A stretch of 6,400 bases of DNA, from contig NVTT01000007.1 in the NCBI GenBank assembly GCA_002401655.1, forward strand, positions 41,488 through 47,887, read 5' to 3'. The notes beneath the pieces were generated by a model. That model worked only from the letters and a program-made list of their open reading frames with translations, was not told the origin of the DNA and did no database searches. The stretch is from Gammaproteobacteria bacterium. GTDB lineage: Bacteria > Pseudomonadota > Gammaproteobacteria > Enterobacterales > Kangiellaceae. Position 1 is the stretch's first letter. The number at the start of each line of letters is the position of its first letter. Both the position numbers and the translations under genes were made by a program. Positions 1 through 5,549 of the stretch are shown here, piece by piece.

Positions 1-86
1 TATGACTTTGTTTACATTTTTTCCATGATTATTCAAAAGGTAAAGTTGCTCGATCCCAATGTCACTAGAATTATTAATCAAACAAT

Positions 87-116
87 TAGGCAAATGGATT
101 TAAACTGGTTTATAAT
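87..116 (+). promoter_or_regulatory. Promoter of the FTR1 iron permease gene
   Basis: A perfect -10 hexamer TATAAT lies at 111-116. An 18-bp spacer upstream is TAGGCA (87-92), which matches the -35 consensus at four of six positions. Transcription would begin near 123, giving a leader of about 35 nt before the ATG at 158. The Fur box covers the -10, the usual arrangement for iron repression. The -10 is clear and the -35 is only fair. Confidence 0.6.
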
Positions 117-130
117 GAGAATCATTCTCA
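111..130. promoter_or_regulatory. Fur box (ferric uptake regulator operator)
   Basis: Positions 111-129 match the classical 19-bp Fur consensus (GATAATGATAATCATTATC) at 16 of 19 places. The core at 116-130 is a palindrome with two perfect 7-bp arms, TGAGAAT and ATTCTCA, around a single central C. It overlaps the TATAAT of the downstream promoter, so Fur with iron bound should block RNA polymerase and the gene should be expressed under iron starvation. That outcome is inferred from known Fur sites; the sequence match is seen directly. Confidence 0.85.
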
Positions 131-157
131 ATAAGGTTTACAGTTTTCTGGTTAATA

Positions 158-2173
158 ATGAATACAAGTTTAAAAATGTTAGTATTAAATAAGTTCTCCT
201 TAGTTAAACGCTTAAAAATGTTTGGTGGAACTTTAGCTATTCTTTTGTGCGTAAGTTATTCACATGCTGAATCGGCATTTCAAGAACAAGAACAGGTACA
301 AGAACACCAGCAAGATCAGCGTCAACTTTTACAGTTGGTCGAATACATTGGCGTCGATTACAGTGCTGCGGTTCAAGATGGCCAAATTGTTGATCAAGGT
401 GAATATCGTGAAATGCAAGATTTTGTGGCGATTATTGTTGAAAGCTTTGAAAAAAGGAGCAAATCTCAGCCGTCTTTGCTTGCACTTGCTAATAAACTTA
501 GCGAAGCGATTGATCTTAAGCATTCGATAACGGATATACAAAGTTTCACCACATCTTTAAAAAGACAATTACTAGAAAATTCACCTCAATTATCTTTGCC
601 TAAAACTTTATTAGCAGAAAATGAAGTACAACAGATTTTTGCTAATCAATGCGCAAGTTGCCACGGTGAATCGGGTCAAGGTAATGGCATTTTAGCAAAA
701 GGTCTTACGCCGGAACCTACTGATTTCACCGATCAAGAAAGAGCAATGAATCGCTCAATTATGGGGCTGTATGATGTGATTTCTGGTGGTTTGGATGGAA
801 CCGCAATGTCTGGATTTACCCAGTTGAATGATCAGCAACGTTGGTCTTTAGCATTTCATGTTGGCGGTATGGCATTTACTGATGCATATACGGGTTCGGC
901 AAATACGGGCAGTGAATTATTGAGCGCTGAATCATCTGTATCTCTTACTAGCTTGGTGAATTTTAGCCCCAAAGAAATTTTAGATGGTGAGAGCAATAGC
1001 AATGACAAAAACAAAAGCGACAATCAGAATTTAAGCGAAACAATTAAACAACTACGTGCCAATCCGTTACCGTTATTTCTAGAACCAAGTGATCCCTTTG
1101 AAATAGCGTTAAAGCAATTGAATGAAGCAGCGCTAGCTTATCAAAACAACAACTTTGAACGAGCTAATAATCTTGCTGTTAGTGCCTATTTAGATGGCTT
1201 TGAGTTAGTTGAAAATAGCTTAGATATTCATGACAAATTATTAAGAAAGGATATAGAGGCGAGACTACTCAATTTACGCAGGTTATTAAAAGTTTCCGGT
1301 AATGATTTGTTAGTTGAGCAATCAATCGCAGAAATTATAGAATTGCTAACGAAAGCTAAAAAACGAGTCAACGACTCTTCAATGTCTGATTTAGCTTTGT
1401 TTAGCGCTAGTTTTATTATTTTATTACGGGAAGGTTTAGAAGCGTTATTGGTGGTGTTAGCACTCTTCACCATTCTAGTAAAATCGAAAAAGGAATCAGC
1501 CATAAAATTTATTCATTATGGTTGGATTTCCGCTTTAGTTTTAGGTCTTTTTACCTGGTACACCGCGCAATATTTAATTGCGATTAGTGGTGCTAGCCGC
1601 GAAATTATGGAAGGCGTAGCGGCAATGCTGGCGGCAGTTATATTGTTTTATGTTGGTTTTTGGATGCACAGTAAATCTCAAGCTTCACAGTGGCAACAAT
1701 ATATCCAAGAGAATATAAACAAAAGTTTAACCACCGGGACTTTGTGGGGAATTTCGGGGCTCGCCTTTATTGCGGTTTATAGAGAGGTTTTTGAAACGGT
1801 TTTATTTTATCAATCATTAATGACCCAGTCCGCTGAGTCACAAGAAATGGTTTTACTCGGCGGATTTGTGTTTGCATCTTTAATATTGATCTTGTTAGCT
1901 TGGCTGATGATTAAATATTCAGTCAAGTTACCAATAGGTCGTTTTTTCTCCTCAACTAGTTATTTATTGTTGTTATTATCTTTTGTACTGATTGGTAAGG
2001 CTGTTTCTGCATTGCAAGAGGCGGCGATTTTTTCAATTTCGCCAATGCCAATTAGTTATGAATTAGAATGGCTAGGAATAAATTCGACTTGGCAAAGTTT
2101 TGCTGCACAATTTATTATATTAATGTTATCGCTTGGGCTGATTTTAAAAACACAATTTAAAGCCAAAGCGTAA
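158..2173 (+). CDS. Cytochrome c/FTR1 family high-affinity iron permease
   Basis: Inner-membrane iron importer fused to a periplasmic haem domain. A signal-like segment with a basic start and hydrophobic core ends at SHA, residues 35-37. The periplasmic part carries one c-type haem site CASCH (165-169), with Met217 in TAMSGF as a possible sixth ligand. Residues from about 410 to the end form the seven-helix FTR1 permease, with iron-translocation motifs REGLE (424-428) and REVFE (542-546). The variant second motif is usual in this fused subfamily. Known FTR1 systems couple iron oxidation to uptake, and the haem domain may supply that redox step here (inference). No good ribosome binding site precedes the ATG at 158; in-frame ATGs at 176 and 218 are alternatives, but 158 gives the fullest signal peptide. 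The Fur box upstream indicates iron repression. The length fits a complete fused protein. Confidence 0.93.
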   Translation: MNTSLKMLVLNKFSLVKRLKMFGGTLAILLCVSYSHAESAFQEQEQVQEHQQDQRQLLQLVEYIGVDYSAAVQDGQIVDQGEYREMQDFVAIIVESFEKRSKSQPSLLALANKLSEAIDLKHSITDIQSFTTSLKRQLLENSPQLSLPKTLLAENEVQQIFANQCASCHGESGQGNGILAKGLTPEPTDFTDQERAMNRSIMGLYDVISGGLDGTAMSGFTQLNDQQRWSLAFHVGGMAFTDAYTGSANTGSELLSAESSVSLTSLVNFSPKEILDGESNSNDKNKSDNQNLSETIKQLRANPLPLFLEPSDPFEIALKQLNEAALAYQNNNFERANNLAVSAYLDGFELVENSLDIHDKLLRKDIEARLLNLRRLLKVSGNDLLVEQSIAEIIELLTKAKKRVNDSSMSDLALFSASFIILLREGLEALLVVLALFTILVKSKKESAIKFIHYGWISALVLGLFTWYTAQYLIAISGASREIMEGVAAMLAAVILFYVGFWMHSKSQASQWQQYIQENINKSLTTGTLWGISGLAFIAVYREVFETVLFYQSLMTQSAESQEMVLLGGFVFASLILILLAWLMIKYSVKLPIGRFFSSTSYLLLLLSFVLIGKAVSALQEAAIFSISPMPISYELEWLGINSTWQSFAAQFIILMLSLGLILKTQFKAKA

Positions 2174-2212
2174 AAACAAAAGAGTTAAAAACAAAAAAGA
2201 GTTAAAAACAAG
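2171..2212. repeat. AT-rich short tandem repeat at the end of the permease gene
   Basis: About 2.6 imperfect copies of a TAAAAACAAAAGAGT-like unit begin at 2171, 2186 and 2203. The first copy includes the TAA stop codon of the permease gene, and each copy repeats a TAA. Read on the minus strand the tract is T-rich and lies just after a hairpin, so it may serve as the U-tract of the convergent gene's terminator. Replication slippage is a likely origin. Confidence 0.6.
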
Positions 2213-2242
2213 ACGCGCTCTACTTTGACAAGTTAGAGCGTC
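2203..2242 (-). terminator. Probable rho-independent terminator of the VIT-family gene
   Basis: CGCTCTA at 2216-2222 pairs perfectly with TAGAGCG at 2234-2240. Three further pairs (2223-2225 with 2230-2232, T2233 bulged) close a four-base loop. On the minus strand the hairpin overlaps the stop codon of the VIT gene and is followed by CGTC and then TTGTTTTT and further T-runs. On the plus strand no T-run follows, so it should serve mainly the leftward gene. Some minus-strand bases between stem and T-run weaken the case. Confidence 0.5.
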
Positions 2243-2928
2243 AATAATTGTCCAACAATTGCGGTTGCGCCCATCGCTAATGCTCCCCAAAAAGCAACTC
2301 GCAAAGCGCCAACTCGTTTGCTTGCGCCTCCCGCTTTAGCGGCGATACTGCCTAATCCAATTAAGCTGATAAGACTACAAGTTGCAACGATAGTTATTAG
2401 CTCGTTTGATGGTGAAAAATAAGCAGCGATTAGTGGTAAACCCGCTCCCAACGTAAAAGACACGGCAGAAGTTCCTGCCGCCATTAAAGGTTGAGCGTTA
2501 GTTCGTTCATAAATACCCAATTCATCGCGCAAATGAGCGCCAAGTGCATCGTGCTCCATTAATTGTGTTGCCACTTGTGCCGCTAAAGACTCATCAAGTC
2601 CTCGTTCAACATAAATATCAGCTAATTCTTTTAATTCGTATTCACTATGATGTTCTAAATGATGTTTTTCTAATTCTATATCCGCTTTTTCAGTATCGGC
2701 TTGTGAACTAACAGAAACATATTCGCCAGCCGCCATAGACATAGCGCCAGCGACTAAACCCGCAATACCGGCAATCATGATTTGATCATGTGTAGCCGAT
2801 GCGGCCGCTACACCGATTAATAAGCTAGCGGTAGAAACTATCCCGTCATTAGCGCCCATGACTGCGGCGCGGAGCCAGCCAACTCTGTGAGAGCGATGTA
2901 AGTGATTGAGGGGTTCTGAGTTTGTCAA
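2233..2928 (-). CDS. VIT1/CCC1 family Fe2+/Mn2+ transporter
   Basis: Inner-membrane protein of the vacuolar iron transporter family, whose members move Fe2+ or Mn2+ out of the cytoplasm. Counting from this start (231 residues), the family opening HRVGWLRAAVMGANDGIVS lies at about 14-32. The second helix and its GAMSMAAGEYVSVSSQADTE segment lie at about 61-80. A charged, His- and Glu-rich cytoplasmic stretch follows at about 80-140, where the family holds its metal-binding helices, and three further hydrophobic helices end the protein. No ATG precedes the first helix. TTG at 2928 has GGAAG eight bases upstream; TTG at 2955 would add nine residues but has a poor ribosome site, and an in-frame stop lies two codons before it. 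The gene faces the Fur-controlled iron importer, which suggests a role in relieving iron excess (inference). Confidence 0.9.
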   Translation of the reverse strand: MTNSEPLNHLHRSHRVGWLRAAVMGANDGIVSTASLLIGVAAASATHDQIMIAGIAGLVAGAMSMAAGEYVSVSSQADTEKADIELEKHHLEHHSEYELKELADIYVERGLDESLAAQVATQLMEHDALGAHLRDELGIYERTNAQPLMAAGTSAVSFTLGAGLPLIAAYFSPSNELITIVATCSLISLIGLGSIAAKAGGASKRVGALRVAFWGALAMGATAIVGQLLTL

Positions 2929-2936
2929 AATAAAGG

Positions 2937-2941
2937 CTTCC
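2937..2941 (-). promoter_or_regulatory. Ribosome binding site that supports the TTG start at 2928
   Basis: The minus strand reads GGAAG here, eight bases before TTG at 2928. The alternative TTG at 2955 is preceded only by an A-rich stretch without a recognisable site. This favours the shorter VIT-family protein. Confidence 0.45.
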
Positions 2942-2985
2942 AGATTGAAAGGCAAAATCTTATTTTTTATGCCATTAGATTATGG

Positions 2986-3014
2986 ATATTATTCTGCTTT
3001 TTAAGTCGAGTAAA
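2986..3014 (-). promoter_or_regulatory. Candidate promoter of the VIT-family gene
   Basis: On the minus strand TTTACT (3014-3009) and TAATAT (2991-2986) are separated by 17 bp. Each matches its consensus hexamer at four of six positions. The leader to the TTG at 2928 would be about 50 nt. No Fur box or MerR-type dyad lies on this promoter, so its regulation is not evident. Confidence 0.35.
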
Positions 3015-3063
3015 GAGCCTTTACATTATAAAAAACGATTTTGTCAAAAGAATGATAAATTTC

Positions 3064-3095
3064 TTGACTCTAGACCATAGTCTAGGGTTTATAAT
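3064..3095 (+). promoter_or_regulatory. MerR-type promoter with 20-bp spacer
   Basis: TTGACT (3064-3069) and a perfect TATAAT (3090-3095) are separated by 20 bp. Normal sigma-70 spacers are about 17 bp; the long spacer is the hallmark of promoters that MerR-family activators open by twisting the DNA. It reads rightward into the merR-like gene and the operon behind it, with the start site about 30-35 nt before the ATG at 3136. Confidence 0.87.
3067..3088. promoter_or_regulatory. MerR-family operator dyad
   Basis: A 22-bp imperfect palindrome, centred between 3077 and 3078, fills the promoter spacer. Nine of eleven base pairs match, with half-sites ACTCTAGACC and, on the other strand, ACCCTAGACT. 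Operators for ZntR, PbrR and CadR have the same ACTCT/ACCCT-type ends. The adjoining MerR-family protein is the obvious ligand. Confidence 0.83.
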
Positions 3096-3135
3096 TGCTA
3101 ATAATTCGGACAAGCTCCTACTGACGGACACTTTG

Positions 3136-3561
3136 ATGAAAACCCTAACCATTGGAAAACTAGCGAAATCTTGCAAAGTCAAAATTGACACTGTGCGCTA
3201 TTATGAAAAAGTTGGATTATTAATTCCCGTTGATCGCTCCGAGTCAGGTTATCGGGTTTATGACCAAAGTAGTGTTAAACAGTTACGTTTTATCCGAAAA
3301 GCACAAAGTTTGGGATTTAAACTTCAAGAAACGAAAGATCTATTAGAACTCAGCCGAGATAGTGAAGCTGATTGTGGTGATATTAGAGATACCGCAAAAT
3401 TGAAAATTAAAGAAATTGAACTCAAAGTGCAGGACTTACTTCGTATGAAAAATGGATTAGCTGAGTTAGCAGAATATTGCCCCGGTAAAGGTAAACCATT
3501 AGAAGACTGTGGGATTTTGGCGCATTTTTATCAGGAAGAAAAAGAGCTGGCTAATGAATAA
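3136..3561 (+). CDS. MerR-family heavy-metal-responsive regulator (ZntR/PbrR/CadR-like)
   Basis: Cytoplasmic metal-sensing transcription activator of 141 residues, normal for the family. An N-terminal winged helix (about 4-70) begins with TIGKLAKSCKVKIDTVRYYEKVGLL and contains GYRVYD. A long dimerisation helix follows (about 81-112), then a C-terminal metal-binding loop. Candidate metal ligands are Cys80, Cys115 and Cys125. Their spacing equals that of ZntR Cys79, Cys114 and Cys124, but the extra ZntR Cys115 is replaced by Pro116. Three thiols suit Pb, Cd or Hg as well as Zn, so the metal is left open. An in-frame ATG at 3052 lies upstream of the promoter and cannot be the start of this transcript; the ATG at 3136 gives the family-typical MKTLTIG beginning, with a weak ACGGA site before it. 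It is the first gene of the operon it probably activates. Confidence 0.9.
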   Translation: MKTLTIGKLAKSCKVKIDTVRYYEKVGLLIPVDRSESGYRVYDQSSVKQLRFIRKAQSLGFKLQETKDLLELSRDSEADCGDIRDTAKLKIKEIELKVQDLLRMKNGLAELAEYCPGKGKPLEDCGILAHFYQEEKELANE

Positions 3562-4477
3562 TAAAAATTTAGTACCTTTATCGATTCTTCTAATGTTGAT
3601 TGGTTTATTTAATGCAAAGCTTGAGGGGGCGCCCATTACATTCAATACGGCGCTTCCAGTGAGCGAAGGCGAGTTTATTCTTAGAGAACAAATCCTATTA
3701 GTAGAATCTTCAAACAATCCTTCGGCTGATGGTTTAGCAACAAAAATAGAACGAAAAGAAAATACTCTAATTTCAACTTTAGTGTATGGATTAACGCCTG
3801 ATCTCACTTTATTTGCAACAATTCCGATCACCAATCGTCAATTAAAAAGTACTAACTTATCGACGTTTGAATCGACTAAACGACAATCCAGCGGTATGGG
3901 TGATGTTAGTTTTGTCACTCGTTATACGGTTTATAAAAATGATTTTAAAGGGGGGAGTTTTCGTATAGCACCATTTATTGGCGTCAAATTAAGCACAGGG
4001 GATGATAATAAAACGGATGAGCAGGGAGCATTGCCAGCCAATATCCAGAATGGCTCAGGAACCAATGACTCGTTTGTCGGTTTGGTCGCAACTTACGCTA
4101 GCGTGGATTGGGAATGGGATGGGCAAATTAGCTATGTTGATAATGAAAGCAAAGCTAATCTTCAGCGAGGTAATGTTTTAAAGTTAGACATGTCATTGCA
4201 ATATCGTTTTTATCCTAATCAATTGACCGCTAGTACCGATACCTTTATTAATGGTGTTATAGAATTTAATCACAGTAATCAACAACAGAATCGAATTGAT
4301 GGCGTTAGTATCGAAAACTCAGGCGGTTTAATTAACTTTATATCACCGGGCATTCAATGGGTCACTCAAAGGCTGATATTAGAAGCGAGTATTCAACTAC
4401 CAATCAGACAGCCTGAAAGGAATAATGGATTAGAAGTAGATTATGTTTTTAGGACAGGATTTCGCCTTAATTTTTAG
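3554..4477 (+). CDS. Outer-membrane beta-barrel transporter, PF13557 (MetA-pathway)-like
   Basis: Exported protein of 307 residues with a signal peptide (hydrophobic core about 7-20, possible cleavage after LEGA at 23-26). The rest alternates polar and hydrophobic residues as beta-strands do, contains no cysteine, and ends in Phe as outer-membrane barrels usually do. GMGDV (114-118) and FIGVKLSTGDD (141-151) resemble the conserved turns of the 'MetA-pathway of phenol degradation' transporter-like family. Its substrate is unknown; placement in a metal-induced operon suggests it passes or senses metal compounds at the outer membrane (inference). ATG at 3554 is chosen because AAGAG lies seven bases upstream and the signal peptide follows directly. 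An ATG at 3509 would put 15 basic and aromatic residues in front. The start overlaps the end of the merR-like gene by 8 bp, so translation is probably coupled. Confidence 0.8.
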   Translation: MNNKNLVPLSILLMLIGLFNAKLEGAPITFNTALPVSEGEFILREQILLVESSNNPSADGLATKIERKENTLISTLVYGLTPDLTLFATIPITNRQLKSTNLSTFESTKRQSSGMGDVSFVTRYTVYKNDFKGGSFRIAPFIGVKLSTGDDNKTDEQGALPANIQNGSGTNDSFVGLVATYASVDWEWDGQISYVDNESKANLQRGNVLKLDMSLQYRFYPNQLTASTDTFINGVIEFNHSNQQQNRIDGVSIENSGGLINFISPGIQWVTQRLILEASIQLPIRQPERNNGLEVDYVFRTGFRLNF

Positions 4478-4508
4478 AATTGAATAAACAACACAAAATG
4501 AGGATAAA

Positions 4509-4811
4509 ATGATGAAATATTTATTAGCCATTATTACGATGGTATTAGTTTCAAATACTAACGCAAAAGATGTTCAATACGATATGAGAGTTGATGGAAT
4601 AACCTGTCCTTTTTGTGTTGCAACCTCTGCAAAAGCGCTTAAAAAGATAGATGGTGTTAAAAGCGTTGGCTCTGATCTTGAAAAAGGGATCATTAAAGTC
4701 TGTGCAGATGAAAAAGTGATTTTTAAGGATGAAGAACTTAAAAAAATGTTTATTGATAAAGGTTTTACCTTTAAAGGTATGAGCAAAAAAGAGCAATGCG
4801 AATCCGTATGA
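4509..4811 (+). CDS. MerP-like periplasmic heavy-metal-associated (HMA) domain protein
   Basis: Small exported metal-binding protein of 100 residues. The signal peptide spans about 1-19, ending SNTNA. One HMA fold follows, with the metal site GITCPFC (Cys33, Cys36) where MerP has GMTCxxC. Cys65 and Cys97 are additional and unpaired in the MerP pattern. By analogy with MerP it would capture a soft metal ion in the periplasm and pass it to the MerT-like carrier encoded two genes on. GAGG at 4500-4503 precedes two adjacent ATGs; 4509 is five and 4512 eight bases away, so either may be used. It follows the barrel gene by 31 bp, and its stop overlaps the next start as ATGA. Family membership is clear; the metal is not. 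Confidence 0.85.
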   Translation: MMKYLLAIITMVLVSNTNAKDVQYDMRVDGITCPFCVATSAKALKKIDGVKSVGSDLEKGIIKVCADEKVIFKDEELKKMFIDKGFTFKGMSKKEQCESV

Positions 4812-5017
4812 TTGAATTGATGTCGACAATCGTTTGCCCTCAATGCGGTGGCGCAAAAACGGAAAAAATGCCGGCTGATTCTTGCCAGTATTTTTACGAA
4901 TGTACACACTGCAAAGTATTGTTAAAACCCAAACAGGGTGATTGTTGTGTTTATTGTTCTTTTGCTGATGTCCCTTGTCCTCCCATTCAAGAAGGGGATA
5001 GTGATTGCTGTGCGTAA
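4808..5017 (+). CDS. Small cysteine-rich GDCCVxC domain protein
   Basis: Protein of 69 residues, 11 of them Cys, without signal peptide or membrane segment, so probably cytoplasmic. Two pairs, CPQC (10-13) and CTHC (32-35), look like a zinc-ribbon-type knuckle. GDCCVYC (44-50) is the family signature, PCPPIQ (56-61) the usual following motif, and the protein ends in DCCA. Some relatives carry selenocysteine at the last Cys of GDCCVxC; here that codon is TGT, so this is the all-cysteine form. Family function is not established. Its position between MerP-like and MerT-like genes suggests metal or metalloid handling or thiol redox work (inference). ATG 4808 overlaps the previous stop as ATGA; ATG 4820 is an alternative giving 65 residues, and ATG 4796 would extend further into the preceding gene. 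Its end overlaps the next gene. Confidence 0.83.
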   Translation: MIELMSTIVCPQCGGAKTEKMPADSCQYFYECTHCKVLLKPKQGDCCVYCSFADVPCPPIQEGDSDCCA

Positions 5018-5414
5018 GTTTGATGATTCTGAAAAGTATAGCAACGTAGCTCCTCCACGAAAATGGGGATGGCTTATTTTGTTTTCCTCAAGTGCTACTT
5101 TGTTATGTTGCGCTTTACCCATTTTTTTAGTGAGTTTAGGTTTTGGGAGTGTGGTTGCTTCTATTTACGGTGAGTATTTTCCTTGGTTGAAATGGTTTGG
5201 ATTAAATGAAGGGCTAACTTTTGGTATCACAGCATTCATTCTAGCGTGTGCCGGTTGGTTTTTATATCGACCTGGCAGAACGTGTCCAGCAGATGCAGAA
5301 ATGGCTGAAATTTGTAATCGAGCGCACCGTTGGAATAAACGCTTTTTTTGGGTGGCCGTAATAGTGTGGTTAATCGGTGCGTTTGCTGCTTTTGTTATGC
5401 CTTTGTTTGTATGA
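5010..5414 (+). CDS. MerT-like inner-membrane metal transport protein
   Basis: Protein of about 134 residues with three or so hydrophobic segments (about 19-50, 66-86, 111-133). The first holds an adjacent pair, Cys33-Cys34, in ATLLCCALP, like the vicinal pair in helix one of MerT. The loop after the second helix reads YRPGRTCPADAEMAEIC, with Cys92 and Cys102 matching the second, cytosolic Cys pair of MerT. MerT carries Hg2+ inward from MerP; this relative probably works with the MerP-like protein of the same operon. The start is uncertain. GTG at 5010 overlaps the previous gene by 8 bp. GTG at 5001 has AAGG five bases upstream and adds three residues. ATG at 4938 lies inside the Cys-rich gene and would add a hydrophobic stretch that is probably an artefact of reading that gene out of frame. 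No merA follows. Confidence 0.8.
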   Translation: MRKFDDSEKYSNVAPPRKWGWLILFSSSATLLCCALPIFLVSLGFGSVVASIYGEYFPWLKWFGLNEGLTFGITAFILACAGWFLYRPGRTCPADAEMAEICNRAHRWNKRFFWVAVIVWLIGAFAAFVMPLFV

Positions 5415-5434
5415 ATATGTTAATTCAGTGGTTA

Positions 5435-5480
5435 AATTGACATATTAATTGACACTTTAATTGACATATTAAAATTGACA
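5435..5480. repeat. Tandem 12-bp repeats carrying TTGACA
   Basis: AATTGACATATT (5435-5446), AATTGACACTTT (5447-5458) and AATTGACATATT (5459-5470) follow without gaps. After two extra A bases comes a partial fourth copy, AATTGACA (5473-5480). They sit in the 135-bp gap between the MerT-like and CzcI-like genes. They could be a binding array for a regulator, a promoter with several possible -35 boxes, or a slippage product. No convincing -10 lies at 16-18 bp from any of the four TTGACA boxes. Confidence 0.8.
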
Positions 5481-5549
5481 AATTCACTTAATTAAGCCAC
5501 GCTTGTTTTTGAAGATGAATTTTTATTGTTATCACTATAGAATTAATTA

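Noticed and set aside
1..192. Open reading frame running in from the left edge in frame 1
   Set aside because: It crosses the promoter and Fur box and overlaps the permease start, its composition is unremarkable AT-rich, and no family motif is visible.
1228..1503. Minus-strand open frame inside the permease gene
   Set aside because: It lies opposite the conserved FTR1 region with the REGLE motif and has no independent support.
3025..3047. Perfect TTGACA and TATAAT on the minus strand facing the VIT gene
   Set aside because: The spacer is only 11 bp, too short for a sigma-70 promoter. The weaker pair at 2986-3014 has a proper 17-bp spacer.
3052..3135. N-terminal extension of the MerR-family gene from ATG 3052 (28 extra residues)
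   Set aside because: The extension contains the MerR-type promoter and operator, so the transcript would start after this ATG. The extra residues have no match to the family, whose proteins begin near MKTLTIG.
3509..3553. Earlier ATG for the outer-membrane protein
   Set aside because: It would place 15 residues rich in Lys, Arg and Trp ahead of a normal signal peptide, and it lies deep in the MerR gene. ATG 3554 has a well-spaced AAGAG.
4551..4909. Two minus-strand open frames of 111 and 118 codons
   Set aside because: They are antisense shadows of the MerP-like and GDCCVxC genes, whose motifs (CPFC, GDCCVYC) are clear. The antisense products look like no known family.
4938..5009. N-terminal extension of the MerT-like gene from ATG 4938, giving a hydrophobic leader
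   Set aside because: It lies wholly inside the GDCCVxC gene in another frame. The hydrophobic residues follow from reading the Cys/Val-rich codons out of frame, and GTG starts at 5001 or 5010 give the family-like beginning.
5428..5500. Possible long-range inverted repeat GTGGTTAA with TTAAGCCAC around the TTGACA repeats
   Set aside because: The arms match only with a one-base bulge and are about 55 bases apart in AT-rich sequence, so chance is a sufficient explanation.
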